Below are positions 25,957 through 38,901 of a stretch of 64,000 bases of DNA, one piece after another. Every line of letters begins with the position of its first letter. Position 1 is the first letter of the stretch. The stretch spans positions 1,240,001 to 1,304,000 of the forward strand of contig JAFREQ010000048.1 in NCBI GenBank assembly GCA_025331565.1. The letters run 5' to 3'. The notes beneath the pieces are model-generated. The model had not been told where the DNA came from and searched no databases. It saw only the letters and a program-made list of their open reading frames with translations. The position numbers and the translations under genes are program-made. Source of the stretch: Holacanthus passer (Eukaryota; Chordata; Actinopteri; Pomacanthidae).

Positions 25957-26004
<48 letters not shown>
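25936..26004. repeat. compound (GA)n(TG)n microsatellite
   Basis: A GA run of 25 bases passes directly into 22 TG units. Confidence 0.95.
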
Positions 26005-26005
<1 letters not shown>

Positions 26006-26009
26006 TGGG

Positions 26010-27950
26010 CTGAGGCCAATACTCCAGCGTTGGGAGGCAGGCAGGCAGACATGATGTGCTCTGAGTCGCAGCGTCTCTGTGAGGGTGGCCTGACCTCTGC
26101 CTTCAGCTCCGCTTCACAGGACAGCAGCAAATAAGAGGTGTCATCGCATGACAGCAGCATAGCCCCTCTTTAGGACTGACAGCTCATCGAATGCACACAC
26201 TCACACGCGGTACCAAATGTGTGAATGCGGGCGGGCATACTGCATGTGTACACATGCATGCAAACATGCAAGTTGAGGCAACAGTTGGAACATAAACAGA
26301 CATAGATGCATAAATATTGACACACACACACACACACACACTTCCACACAAATTCCTGGGAAAACACAGCGCAGATCAATAACTTTGTTTCGTGAACATA
26401 CAGTTTTTGTTTGGGGAACAATGATTTGGATTCAATTTTGACCACTTAGTGCTTATGGCTTGCTTTGACTAGCTCCGAAAATCAAACTCAGATGCAGAAA
26501 GGATTGTGTCAGACAACAATCCGAGCACACTCATTTTTGATTTGGTTTTTTTTTAAGGGGTGTCAGAATGATGATGAGAATTGGAAAGGCCATTTTAGTT
26601 TAGATAATCTGTCTTTCTGGCGTGTGCATTTGAGTCAAATCGATCGCCTTTTTTTTAGAGTCCAGTTTTTTGGAGTCTGGTTGCAGTGTGACATTTTGTC
26701 AGTTATCAGTAAATCCATCACATACAGGCAAGAGAATGCTATCTCAGTGTGTCATCAGAGGCGAGAAAATTTTTCTTGTTGCTACTTTTAGGGAATTGGA
26801 AGAAGCAGAGTGAAATTTGAAGTCATTATGGTATAACAGTAGGTATTTTGACAGAGCATGCAATGTAAAGCCTGGTATTTACATTAATAACTATGGTATG
26901 CTGATAACAATAAATAAAGCTTTTGATTACTACTGTAAGAGGAATAATAAAAGTCAAGGGCTGCACACTGTTATCTATCTGTACTTTGGCTATGGTGGCT
27001 CCTCTGGAACTTCAGTACCTCAAGTCTTGTGTTTACATGCTTTATGCACATGTCTCCTGCGTATCTATGTATATGTTTTTGTGTGTGCCTAAGTGTAAGT
27101 GAGTAGACAGAGACGCCGCTCCTCAAAATAGGGCATATCCACCTGCCACCTGGAGGCCTCCTCAGACATGCCCCCATGAAACCGCTGACAAGGCACCTCT
27201 GGGCCTTCTTACTAACTCCCTCAACACACACACCTACAGAGCCACACACACACACACAGTTCTAGTTGCTCTAGTTGCATGTACCCTCTCCCTGTCTGTC
27301 CTTCCTCTGTCATTTCATTTATCTTAGCCTGTCTCCCTCTTTCTGTCTCTGCAAACATAGTCTCTTCAGCCCCCTTTGCCTGTCTGTCTCGCAAAATCTT
27401 GTGTGTCTCTTTTCCCCCTATACCCCCCCTCTCTGTCTTTTTGCTCTGGCTCTGACTGCAGTGCATCTCTATTTCATTGTTATCCTGGTCTCTGTAACAG
27501 GATTTTCCTTGTCCTAGTGGATGATTAGTTCAAATATAAGTGTGAGTGGGGGGTGCGAGTTTTGCCTTCACTCCTTCATCTCAGTTCAGCGGTTAACGAG
27601 GGGGATGGATCACATATTTACTGATAACAAGGAGGATGCCATCGTTTCTCATTCCCTCTCACCAGTCCCATGCATAATAAATCAGACCCTCTGTGTCAGC
27701 ATCGGTCTCTGCATACAGACAAGAAAGTCATAGTGTGTAGTGTGATCTGCTACAAAATGCAGGAGGAATTTGAAGCTTTGCACTCAGAGCTGGATTCTCG
27801 CTTCCCTTCCATTGCTGCAATGTATTCAGGTCATTCTTAGGTCTCTGTTAAAAAGCTTCTTTGCTTTGCCTGTGTTAAGCTTCCACATCTTGTTCATTTT
27901 ACTCAAATCTGTATACCCCCTGCCCTGAATAAATAGCGCTACACGTTTTA
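26010..27950. other. gene-free stretch
   Basis: Microsatellite-bearing sequence with no exon seen. Pyrimidine-rich at 27270-27470. Confidence 0.45.
26320..26341. repeat. (CA)n microsatellite
   Basis: Eleven CA units. Confidence 0.95.
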
Positions 27951-27954
27951 GTTC

Positions 27955-28200
27955 TTTAGTCTTAGCCCTCGCCGCGACTCGCTTCCCGAAAGAAGGCACT
28001 GCCCTGCTCTTGTAAATGACCTAATTTTCCTGCTCGGCCCAGCGTTTTCCGATGTGAGCCGTTCCAAAATAGCTTGGCTACAGCAAAGCGTGGCAAACTC
28101 ATTTCCATCTTGCATAACAGGGACCAAACATTCCCCCCCTTCCTAAGCTCATCGGCGAGATGGCACATACTCTCCCAGGCTGAATATCAGCTTCCCACCT
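27955..28200. promoter_or_regulatory. possible conserved non-coding element
   Basis: CpG-retaining, repeat-free sequence (CCCTCGCCGCGACTCGCTTC, CCGATGTGAGCCGTTCC). It is clearly different from its microsatellite-rich flanks. No open frame with a known product. Confidence 0.3.
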
Positions 28201-28574
28201 CATTGTATGAGGAAGATGGTGGTATTATGCATTTCACTAATTCACTTTCTTCTCACAGTTTGTACATTAAGCCTGTTCAGTCTTTCATATTCATTGAACA
28301 TGTCATTTCTGAGTGTAAGTCTGACATGGTTATTCAGACTAATAGAATATACTGTATGTGCTGAGTCCAGAATAGAAAATACCACTGTAAAATATCAAAA
28401 GGATTCCAATAAAGATTCAGGGAAACATATTTCAGACATAGCCTATACTATGATCTATATTTCATATTATAACAACATCAAAATAACTATTCGTATAGCC
28501 CATTACATTGCAAGCCCTGCATAATATCACAGTAAGACGGCATTACAGAATAGTATGAGGACCGTACATGCAAT

Positions 28575-28715
28575 TGGCCCATATCTACTCGCTGTCATTG
28601 AATTGGCTTTGGATGGAGATAATGAGGAGTAGGGGGTTGAGAGAGGAATCATTATTTTACCCATGGCTGCGGCGCTTCTTAACGGGGTCTGTAGGGCGCC
28701 TTCACAAAGCTAATG
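28575..28715. promoter_or_regulatory. possible conserved non-coding element
   Basis: TGTCATTGAATTGGCTTTGG and CATGGCTGCGGCGCTTCTTA lie in a short complex block. Confidence 0.25.
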
Positions 28716-28838
28716 TAGAGAAATGGAAACAGATGGAAGGCATGATTATTTGATCTGCAAAGAGCTTTTGGTGGGCTTTGTAGTAACTGGACTAGACTGC
28801 TTAGAGGCAAGAGAGTGGGTTGTATACAGTATGTCTGT

Positions 28839-28866
28839 GGGTGTGTGTGTGTGTGTGTGTGTGTGT
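28839..28866. repeat. (GT)n microsatellite
   Basis: About 13 GT units. Confidence 0.95.
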
Positions 28867-29809
28867 TCTGAGGGAGGTGCGTTAATATGCCTGGGTGTGG
28901 GTGGCTATTGTGTGTGGATGCCCGCATGCATGTGCAAGTGTGTTTGTCCATCTGTTCTCGTGTTTGAATGCATCACATGTGCCTGCGTGCATGTTTGCAT
29001 ACTCCTCTAATAACAATGAGATTATTTGTTTCACACTCCAAACATATGGCTATCTAATTAGGACTGAGCAATGAGCAGTAATACAGGTAGAAAACTAATT
29101 CAGACAGGTTTCACAGTATATGCAGTGTACAGGTCTCTTGGTGTGTGTGTGTGTGCATGTGTGTGTGTGCTTTGCTACAGACTATCTTGCCATGTTTCCT
29201 GTTAATTTAGTAACTGTACAGAGCTCTGTACCTGTGGGCAGCAGTGAGGCTGATTTTGTGTGTAAAGGGCGTCCCATTCTGAACTGTTCATTCACAGATA
29301 CAGATTTGTACAACTGCACTCACACAGTGCAGGTCTCATCTGCTTCACTCCTACACGCACATGCTGTATATACTATACTGTATATGTGTATCTGTCCATG
29401 TATAGACATCAGTGACAGTGCCTCTACTGTACCAGGTGTCCACCCAAACAGCATTCCCACCGTTTAAAATACCTAAACAAACTTTAAATATACAGAGGCA
29501 TATGGTTCTATGCTGTTCAACCCACACACAATAGGGAGAGAATTGGTCAGGCTCTGGATTGTTCTATTGATCTTACTGCAACGCTGGAGTTGTCTCCATA
29601 CCTCTCTACACAGTATTCACAGCTACCGCAGCACTCCCATATACTTGTACTGCGTAGATTGGTCTTGCACATAGAGTGGCACGCACACATATATCAAACT
29701 ACTGTATACGTGCATATAAACCCAACAACGCACACAGACAGTACTGGGACACACGCATTCACTCAGACAAAACATACAGCCTTTCCCGTTATCCCTCTCT
29801 CTTTGTCAA

Positions 29810-29816
29810 ACACACA

Positions 29817-29858
<42 letters not shown>

Positions 29859-29924
29859 CATTGAATGGGGTACATTATCACATGTGGTTCCCTGTCAGGC
29901 GAGGGGTTGGGGGACGTGATGCTC

Positions 29925-29969
<45 letters not shown>

Positions 29970-30159
29970 ACTGGCGGGCCACACCTGTCAACAGTACTCC
30001 ATAGGCTGGGTGCTGATGCTATCTGACAGCCTGGCTGCCATGGCAGGATGTGTGTGCGTGTGTGTGTGTTCCGTGACCGTTTGGATGAGTCATTGTTATG
30101 CCCCCGCTGCTGTTTTCCCCAGAGGACCCTCTAGTGTCTGACTGGTGGTTTCACTATGT

Positions 30160-30193
<34 letters not shown>

Positions 30194-30194
30194 C
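29810..30194. repeat. microsatellite cluster: (CA)n then three (TG)n
   Basis: A (CA)n run at 29810-29856 is followed by (TG)n runs at 29926-29968, 30048-30070 and 30157-30193. The first two are long, opposite in sense and about 70 bp apart, so they form complementary arms. Confidence 0.95.
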
Positions 30195-30559
30195 CGTCCT
30201 TGTGGTTTTTGTCTGGCTGTGTGTTCAGACCCTATTAACAGCTGGCCTCTTACTCACACAGTAAACAAACACGTTGAACCATCAAAATTTTTAGTGATCT
30301 AGTCTCCAATAGTGTTTGCACCATGCCTCTGCAACACATTCAAATCTGCAATGTGCTGAAACACTCACACTCTTCATCTGCTGTGTGCTTGTATCTGTAA
30401 CACAGCAATCTGCTTTAATTCATGGGAAGGATGTACATTAAAGAACAACACCTTCGGCAAATGTTCTCATTGTAATGCAAATCACATTGCTTTAAACTTA
30501 ATGTTTCAGTCTGCTTGACATCGTGTGTATAAACGACTACTTTCTGGATGTGACTCTCA

Positions 30560-30850
30560 GACACCATTCTTCAATCATGGCCGCCACAGACCCAGCATTA
30601 TGAAGCAGCTGTACCCTCCAGTGCCTCTCAGCAGCACATGCATTTGGCTGAAATATTCAGCCCAGCTCCCAGCATTACCTTGCATGTATAATTACCGGAT
30701 ATGCTGCCTGCCGCTGATAACTCTCCCAAACAATGTTTGAAGGGGGAAGGCGGCGATGAATTCCCAATGAAGTGTGAAAAAGACTGATTAAAATTGCCGT
30801 GGTCAAAAGCCAGCGCACCAGTGTGTTCTGCTCTCGCGGACCAGGGGAGA
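30560..30850. promoter_or_regulatory. possible conserved non-coding element
   Basis: Complex sequence with GCATGTATAATTACCGG, GAAGGCGGCGATGAATTCCC and ACTGATTAAAATTGCCG. Homeodomain-like ATTA cores and retained CpG suggest an enhancer. Not verified. Confidence 0.33.
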
Positions 30851-30859
30851 TGGGAAGAC

Positions 30860-33800
30860 AGGCTCTGCTGTTGAGATAGCTAGCTTTTTTTCTATACTGT
30901 GCTTGGGATTGATTTTTGGTTTCTATTTTGGTCCACAGTAGAAATTATATTGGCATATATATTTATATTTGTGTATTTTGGCTCAGCTTGCCATAATAAT
31001 AAAAAAAACAGATTTGGTGCAATCCTTGAACGATTCCAGTCAGGAAATGGTTGGTTGTACAGCATAAATTCTTGTAGTCTGAGAGGTTCACAGGTTCACG
31101 TGAACCTGATTATGTATTTATAAGAATAACAGAAAGGTAACCAAAAAAAAACTAAAAATTGTTGTTTGAGGACAATATTGCATCCCCCTAACACAATCAC
31201 TTCCAATCCCTAAGAAAAGTGTGCTTCTGAATGTATGTATAGGCTCTGCAGCTGTGTGTTGTTAATTGTTTCTGCATGATTACATGTCTTATATGAATTT
31301 TGTTTGTATGAGTTTTTCTCTCATTGTGTGCTTGATGACACAAACTATATTAACTGTATATACTGTATATGTGTGTGCGTGTGCACCTGTGCAGAGAGCG
31401 CCCAGGAGCCTATTTGCAGAGGGGGAGGGATGGATGGCGTCTCAGTCGAGGTGTGTGGGCGTCAAGCTCAGGGCACCTAATTACAGCCCTGGCTCCTACA
31501 GGCTGCCTGCGTCTCCCTCAGCCCCCATGTTTGGGTGCATCTTCCCTGGCAGAGTGAGATGATATGTTCCCCTCGTCTCCAAAGCTTTGGTCTCAGGAGA
31601 GCTCCACCTTAGCACAAAGGATGGCTGTGTCTGATTAGACGATTTAAATGAGATCCCTAGCTAGCTGGCTATATTGTCATTCTCTTCGTTGACAGTTATG
31701 AGGTAGACTGCCAGACAGCCAGCCGACATGTTTAGCTCTTTAGCTTGATCAGGAGATTTCTATATCATGTCTAACAAACATTAGCACTGCACATCTGTGG
31801 GGACCTCATTTGGGCTACTCTAGTTGAGAAACTCGTTAGCCAGCTAGCTAGCCATGTACCTCTGGGCTAACAAGCCCTAACATAGGGCCTTTTTTAATGT
31901 TTCTTCCATTCTCCTCTTGTACACTGATGTACAGTTCAATAATTGGTGGTTATTAGTGAGCTTGCTGGAAGAGGAGCTGGGTAGCTGGTTAACCCTTTCC
32001 TCCCTAAAAGGACGGCAGTTGTCTTTCATCTCATTTCAGAGGATTAAAAGGCAGAGGGATGGCAATAGAGAGTAGGAGAGAGAGACAGAGATGGATGCCT
32101 ATAGTGGGGGTTGGTTATTATTTTTTGCCAACAGCAGATGCCAGGCACAGTGGTTTCAACTGGGCACACTTTAAAACACAACACAGCTGCCTTCTCTGCA
32201 TCTGGGCACCGGGTAGAAAGAGGAGGGAGGAGAGGAGAGGCGAGAGAAGCAGAAGAGAACAAGAAAAAAGACAGGGAATAAGAATGTGAGAGAGAGCAGG
32301 AGACAGGCTGTGTAGGGAGAAACAGGGAACATGAGGGAAGAATGAGGAGAGAGAGAGAAAGAAACAAAGGCTGACACAGATAACATCTATCAGCACAGCC
32401 CAAACATGGGCTGGGTTTACCATTATAAATGGAAAGATACCCACATCCCCCTCCCACCTCATCCCCAGTTTAGCATTCCCTTCCAAAAGCTGGGAACCAC
32501 TAACTGGGCCAATCCACAACAGGGATTAGCTATCTAGCTGCAGAGGCATTTAAATGTGCTCATAGCAAACTCTGCGCTTTATGTGGGAGTGACTGTAAAC
32601 ACAAACACATACTGAGGTGTCAGAAAGAAGACAGAAAGAAATACACGGTTTACTCTATTGTTTTGACTGTTTTTTTAAGGGATGTCTTTTATGTCTTTTT
32701 AATACTATAGAGAAAACATGTTACAAACAGAATGCAGTATTCTAGCATTAAATTAAAATATTTATTTTAAAATTTAATACATGAAACAATTGGTAACAAC
32801 AGAACACTGCACAGAAGGAAAGAAAAAATATTAAATCCAGAAAAATGTACCAAACATTAACCAAGGATGCAAAACACAAGTGATGAGATACAGCATTAGT
32901 GAGAAATTATAAATATATCAAAAGAAGAATAGATTGTATAACACTTTAGAAAGATAGAAGACTGTTGAGACGTGTTTATGAAAATGCTGACCTTACATTA
33001 ATCAATTTAATATAATGAATATATTGTATATGGCTCTATAGGTGCTCAATGCCCAGGGTAAAATGTGTTGAGTCGCTCTTTGAAAGCTGCCTTTTGAGCT
33101 TTGTGCTATATGTAAAATAGAGGTAGATTGAAATTTCCTTTCTTTCTCGCTCCCCACCAGTGGACATTGGTGCAGGGCAAAAGTCAGCACCACTGAAAAA
33201 GGAATTACACACTGTTATTATTTTACAATATGTATAATTTCAAAGACCCTTGCACCACAGCATGCTTGTTTCTCTTGATAGGTCTCTCTTTCCCCCTCTC
33301 CCTCTCCCCCTTTCTTTTGTTCTACCTCTATTAGAGTTGTCCTTGACTGCCGAGTGAGCACACAGTGCAGCCTTTGGTTGAGAGGAGCCAGTCAAACGCT
33401 CTCTCACTTTACTGTTGAGACAAGAATAGGAGAGGACATGGGGGAGAGTGAGGGAGGGAGAGAGACAGAAAGCATAGTGAGAAAAGAGAGGAGAGCACCT
33501 TTTTCAATTCAGCAAACATCTTTCTAAAGCCACGAAGAGCGGTGAATGAGACAGGAAGAGTATTAGCAGGAAGTTGGCCTGATGACTAAGCGTCTGAAGA
33601 CAGGGGAGAGCTCCGGGCATCTTGTTTGGAAATACAGTGAATGAATAGACATTGTCTGCCAAGAAAGAAAGCCTCAGAAATTGTGGTGCATAATTCCTTG
33701 AGATTTAGAGCTGTTGGTCCTGGAAAACCTGCTCCTCATTGTGAAATGGCAAAGGGCATCCATTATACCAAATGTGAATACAAGCTTAATATGGAAATAG

Positions 33801-34100
33801 ATCTGGCAAATACGCCAGAAGCTCTGGCGACAGTGTGATGACCTCACAGTCAAATACGAACACAAGTCGCCAGTTGATAATCCACTTGTGCCATTTTGTT
33901 AATATTAGAAGGTTTCAAAGTGTTGGCTGGGTGTTGAAAGGTCATGTAGTGTCAAAGTGAAAAATCTGAAAAGATGAGATTTAGGTTCTATTCATAAAAC
34001 CAATCCTCTTTCTTGTCATGTCAGTAAATCTTTCTGAAATTGAAGTGAGTACCAACTACTATTGAATGGGGTTAGGGGTTCATGTTTGCCATTTTAGAAA
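30860..34100. other. gene-free stretch
   Basis: No exon or recognised mobile element. A purine-rich tract at 32200-32370 gives the 133- and 137-residue - strand frames, which are compositional. Confidence 0.45.
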
Positions 34101-34104
34101 GCAC

Positions 34105-34505
34105 CTCAACGCAGACAGACATACAGTAAGACAGGCAAATAAACAGATAGTAGACAGATGGACAGGCAGACAGGTAAACAGGCAGATAGACGAGCAGGCA
34201 AACAAATAAAGACACAAACAGATGACGAATAGACAGGCAGATAGTCAGGCAGATTGGCAGAGCGGCTGACAGCCTGGCCGCTTTCTGCCAGAGAGGTATT
34301 GGCTAGAAAGAGTGGCTGGCAGGCAGACAGGCAGATGGACAGGCAGGCACCCATGCACACAGACAGAGACACAGACACAAAGGCAGACAGACAGGAGGAC
34401 TGGAGGAATAATAGATAGAGAGACCGGCTGGAAGACAGACAGGCATGCAGAGCAGCAGACAGAAAGGCAGGCAGAGAGGTTGCCAGACAGACATGCACCG
34501 TTGGT
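34105..34505. repeat. degenerate (CAGA/GGCA)n tetranucleotide array
   Basis: About 400 bases built from GACAGACAGGCA-type units in varied order. The 186-, 166- and 89-residue frames here (for example 34106-34666 on the - strand, Cys/Leu/Ser-rich) are translations of this array, not genes. Confidence 0.9.
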
Positions 34506-35224
34506 AGCAGGACAGGCGGTTGGCGTAGGAAGGAGACATGGGGACAGCAAGTGCCTCTGGCAGAAAGGGAGAGCGAGATAGAGGGAGACAGAAATAGAGG
34601 GGAGAGAGAGAGAGAGAGGGATGAGGTCAGTGCACGGCTGGCTGGCTGACTGTTGATCTGTGGCACTGGGCTGGCAGAAGAGGCTCCTCAGGGAGAGAGC
34701 AGCTCCACACAGCCTCCGTATACATCCCTGCAGCCCTCCACCCATATCTTCATCCCTCCATCCCCCAGCTGGAATGGAAAGACAAGGCTATGAGGGGAGA
34801 GGCTTTTAACAAACAGGGCACTGACAGGCTAAAGAAGGCAAACGTGTACAAAATTAGGAGTCAGGGTAACAAATGCCATTCAGCAATAGGTGAGGAATGA
34901 CAACTTCTAGCTCAGAACTAGTGTCAGGAATACACTGTAGGAAAATGGTCTCTGTCCAAACACTCACACCAAACACTTGAAGGACGTTCTGATGGAGCTG
35001 CCACATGGGGCTGTACATTTACCCCAGGCTTTGAGAAAGGGAGACATATGAGATTCATTGTTGCTCTTGTCGGATAGTATATTGGATCTAGATTGTGCCT
35101 TTGCTGTAGATTGGACCGTACCGTAGAACCTTCAATAAATATTTTACTGATCTGCTCAAGTATTTAATCATTTCTGCATTTCAGTTCAGTCAACTTCTAA
35201 AATCATCTGCCCTCAGTATGTTTT

Positions 35225-35440
35225 ATTTACATTTACACATCTTATTCTCTTTCATCATACTGTACAGTTAAAGCTTTTAGCTGTTGCTCTTATCTAGAGA
35301 AACTTACAATGACAGCAACAGCAGCATGAGCTTTCCAGAACCCCAACATTATAAACAAGCAGTATTAGTAACCAACAAAATGCAGGAGTCAGAGCCACAT
35401 AAAGAAAACATTTCTGGAATGATCATATATTACTGTGAAG
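35225..35440 (+). repeat. interspersed repeat of 'cttttatccaaagcgacttaca' type
   Basis: ACATTTACACATCTTATT, then AGCTTTTAGCTGTTGCTCTT and ATCTAGAGAAACTTACAATG, is a decayed form of a widespread fish repeat whose core is GCTTTTATCCAAAGCGACTTACA. The element class is unresolved. Confidence 0.5.
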
Positions 35441-36469
35441 TACAGAGAAAGTAAAAATAAACGAAAATGACAATGTAGAAAAGGTTTCATATATTTCAAA
35501 ACAGAACTCAGCATAGCTGTTACTGGTGTAATATTTCCTGATCATATTTCCAGATCAGCCCAGTGAAAATACATTGCATGATGTTGAAAATGCTTGAATG
35601 CCAAAGGAAAAGTCTGTGGCTTGCTAAAAAGCCTGTGGAGGTATTTTCAGGACACAGACGAAATATTAGAGTATTATGGTCGTTTTGACTTACCCCGTGT
35701 TTGGACAGTTGAAATATTGGATCAGTATGTCGATATGTGATTTTAGGTGCTGAGGATGTTTTTTATGGCTCTCTCTCGGCTAGAGTTACACAAGGTTAAT
35801 GTTACAGCCGTGTGTGGGAGTGTGAATGTGTGTGTATGTGTGTGTTTTGTGTGTCTATGCATGTGTGCATTTTGCTGCAGGGTGCAAAGCTGCTCCAAAT
35901 GTCCATCTGCCGAGTTTACAATCCACCTGAGCCCACTCACACATGCACATGTGCACCCTCACACACACAGGCACAGGCAATTGCACTCATGCTCCTGTAC
36001 ACACATTCACACAGGCACACGCAGAAATGTAACCAACCCCAGAAGCTCAAACATTCAGTACATACCTGTATAGCCATGTCGAGTCTTTCCCTTGTTTCAG
36101 CTCTAGTCAGACCTATCTTCATTCTCACATCCATTTGCATAAAAACGTCTCACCTTTTCTCATACTGTCACCTTGATGTAGCTGCAATACGCAGTGTGAT
36201 ATCAACATAACAAGTTTCCTGACAAAAATCCAGAAATGCACATATACATATTTCACAACAGGTGTTAAGAGAAGTACGGAAAAAGAAAAGAATGTGGTGG
36301 AAGAGCCCAAACACTCACAAACAGACAAAACAGTCACACACCAACACACATACACACAATATGTAGTGCAGTAGTGTCTGCGTGTACGTTTACATATACA
36401 CACAGTTCGTGTTTGCAGATGATTGTTTTTTCAGCTTGTATTTCAGTGTGGGCATGTGTGTTTGGCACA

Positions 36470-36600
36470 CTGAGTGCCAAGCTGATAATTATTGAAACGA
36501 GCTTGTGACTTGCTGTCGCTGGTACGACTCTGGCAAGATCTCGGAATCAAATTAATTTACAAGTGCCACATTAAGCACCTGTTTCTTTTTTGAGGATTTG
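36470..36600. promoter_or_regulatory. possible conserved non-coding element
   Basis: GCTGATAATTATTGAAACGA and GGAATCAAATTAATTTACAA contain several homeodomain-type TAAT cores. No repeats. Confidence 0.3.
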
Positions 36601-37159
36601 GTATATGTTTTTCAGTGACACTGGGCATGGTTCAATCACTATATTCTCTTACTGTAATCGGGATAAAGACAAGTGTGTGAGCTGTTAGGTCCAAATAAAT
36701 GCTGCTTTTATGGGTGCTGTGGTGACTTATTCATTCACTCAGTATAGAGGCAGCCAATATCAGCTCTACAGTAACCAAACAGCTGCCATGCAGCTGACAT
36801 TTTATAGGTCTCTGATAATGTGCACAAGTTTTTAACTCTTAATTCAGCTTGAGTTTTAAGATTTTCCCTTTTGGGTAGTGGTTTGCTAAATTCTTTTTTA
36901 CACATTATTGTGGGACATTTTGTTTTGTTAGATTTTGAAGATATGATGTTATGTATGAGTTTAAAGTGCCCCATAAATACTCATTTGTCTTAGCCATAAA
37001 CAGCTACCACCTTGTGACAAAAGAAGATATTATTTCCTTCATGGCTCCTCAGGCCACAGGCCTTTTGCAGAACAGATGTTTTGGCACATAGAAGGCAAAA
37101 CGCAAGGATTGCATATAACACGAATGATGGCTCTGTTCTGTTCAGGTGTGCGAGTACAG

Positions 37160-37700
37160 TAAGCCATGACTTTTTCTATCCAAAGTTTCTATCCAAATAT
37201 ATTGCGGAGTTTAGCCGAATATTTTAGAAAATTGGCAAAAGAAAATATGGCTTAATGCTATGTTTCCATCCACTATCGTTATGCAATTATGAGGAGTTGG
37301 TTCATCGAGATAAGCAGGAGGTGGCAAACCAGTCAAACCTCAGACGGTGAAAAACAGTTTAAAAACCATGATGGACATGGCATTACTGTTTGTTTCATGA
37401 ATTAATTTGATGAACATTACAGCCTCACACAGATCTGATGTTTTAGTCTGCTGCTATTTTTCATCTCTTCAGTGGAAAGGAGGCATCAGTGGGCGTCTAA
37501 GTCACATGCTTCATGTACATCATACTTTATTATCTAAGCTTGTTTGCATTGCACTTTGTCAGATTTTTCTTTTATCGAAAACATTTTTTTTTATATATTT
37601 CGAGATTTTTTTCGAATTTCTGGTGTTTTCACTCAGATTTTTTTTTTTTTTTTTTGCACCCTGAAAATACACCTATTGTGAACCAGCATGCACAGTACCA
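37160..37700. mobile_element. non-autonomous DNA element, fish-specific
   Basis: The block holds TTTCTATCCAAATATATTGC, GGCAAAAGAAAATATGGCTT, TGTTTCCATCCACTATCG and GATAAGCAGGAGGTGGCAAA at the left, and TTTTATCGAAAACA with TTTCGAATTTCTGGTG at the right. These words recur in a teleost interspersed repeat whose ends carry 'gtttccatcc'-like sequence. The superfamily is uncertain. It abuts the Tc1-like remnant at 37757, so this is a composite repeat island. Confidence 0.5.
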
Positions 37701-37756
37701 GAACCCTAAAGCAACATGAAATAAATTCGACAATCTTTAATATATATTATATTTAC

Positions 37757-37980
37757 AATAAAAGTATTCAGTATGTAGACCACTTTTTTCACATTTTGTT
37801 ATGTTGCAGCCTTATGCTAAAATAATTTAAACTCCCTTTTTATCCTCATTAATCTGCACTGAGTACCCCAGAATGATGGTTAGAAGGTTTTGCAAATGTA
37901 TTAAAAAGACAAAAACTGAAATATCACAAATAACGCCATCAGAAGTGACTCAGAAATGATACTGAATAACAAAAATGACT
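37757..37980. mobile_element. Tc1/mariner-like element remnant
   Basis: The stretch includes ACATTTTGTTATGTTGCAGC, CTTATGCTAAAATAATTTAA, CTCATTAATCTGCACTGAGT and ATTAAAAAGACAAAAACTGA. I recognise these as part of a widespread Tc1-like teleost element, including the AGTATTCAG flank word. No transposase frame remains. Confidence 0.65.
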
Positions 37981-38539
37981 AAATCAGTGAAAGTAAATCT
38001 AATTTCATGGACTCCTTTTCTGTGTTTGTTCAAACATGTGGAGTGACTTCTGAATTGCCAGTCTGAACATTTCAGACAGACAGTAGGTAGCAGAGAGGGC
38101 ACAGTCTTGCATTGTGTGTGCACGTGTATGTGTGTACCTCTGAGAATGCTCTCTGGCTTTCGGGAAGCTATTTTGAATGACTGTGTGATTCATTCAAATC
38201 GAAACAAATTCTGTCTCATGTTGTCCAACACCTTTGACTCCCACACTGGAAATATAGGTCCTATTTGAGTAGAGAGTGAGGGGACATTTTCTATTCCATT
38301 CTATTAGGCTGATATTTTTGGTGCCACAGGATACCCAGTGACTGTGTAGAGCCTTGTCAGTGACGAATGTGTTTGTGTGAGAAACGGCTGGGGTGCCTTC
38401 CCACAGGAAGATATGCATGTGTGTGTCTGTGTTTGAGATGGATGGAATTGGGGGGGATATTCAGTGTTTTTCTATCTTGCCTGCAGGACTGTGTGTGTGA
38501 GAGAGAAAGAGAGTGAGAATGTGTGTACAGTGGCGGGGT

Positions 38540-38540
<1 letters not shown>

Positions 38541-38584
<44 letters not shown>
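38541..38584. repeat. perfect (CT)22 microsatellite
   Basis: Uninterrupted CT run; a mirror repeat able to form triplex DNA. Confidence 0.95.
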
Positions 38585-38587
<3 letters not shown>

Positions 38588-38753
38588 GGCTGGCTCCCCT
38601 GAGGTGATTCAGTGTGTGCATGCCCATTAGCTTGCCTGAGTGTGTGTATACCTCTCTATGTGAATGTCTGCAATGCTGTGTGTGTGTGTCTGTTTGCCTG
38701 CCTGCTTGCTTTGGTGCCTATACTGAGATACAGCATGCCAAGCTGGGGGTCCC

Positions 38754-38780
38754 TTTGTGTGTGTGTGTGCGCGCGCGCAC
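38754..38780. repeat. (TG)n(CG)n alternating purine-pyrimidine tract
   Basis: TGTGTGTGTGTG runs directly into CGCGCGCGCAC. Alternating purine-pyrimidine with CG steps is the classic Z-DNA-forming sequence. Confidence 0.9.
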
Positions 38781-38901
38781 CGTGCCTACTGTCATCCCAG
38801 GGTAAAGCCTCAGGACATATAGGGTCATGTGACAGACAGCCCTATCTATCTATCTGCAGACTGCATCATTGGTATTCTGGGTAGACACTCGCAGCAACAC
38901 A

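Larger units (their letters stand above)
34510..37160. other. gene-free stretch
   Basis: Holds the repeat at 35225 and the candidate element at 36470, plus short CA/TG tracts at 35825-36030. No exon seen. Confidence 0.45.

Noticed and set aside
32044..32519. 133- and 137-residue Leu/Ser-rich - strand frames
   Set aside because: Purine-rich sequence on + gives compositional frames; no known protein motif.
34106..34745. Open frames of 166 and 186 residues rich in Cys, Leu and Ser
   Set aside because: They are translations of the CAGA/GGCA array, with both strands open because the unit lacks stop words.
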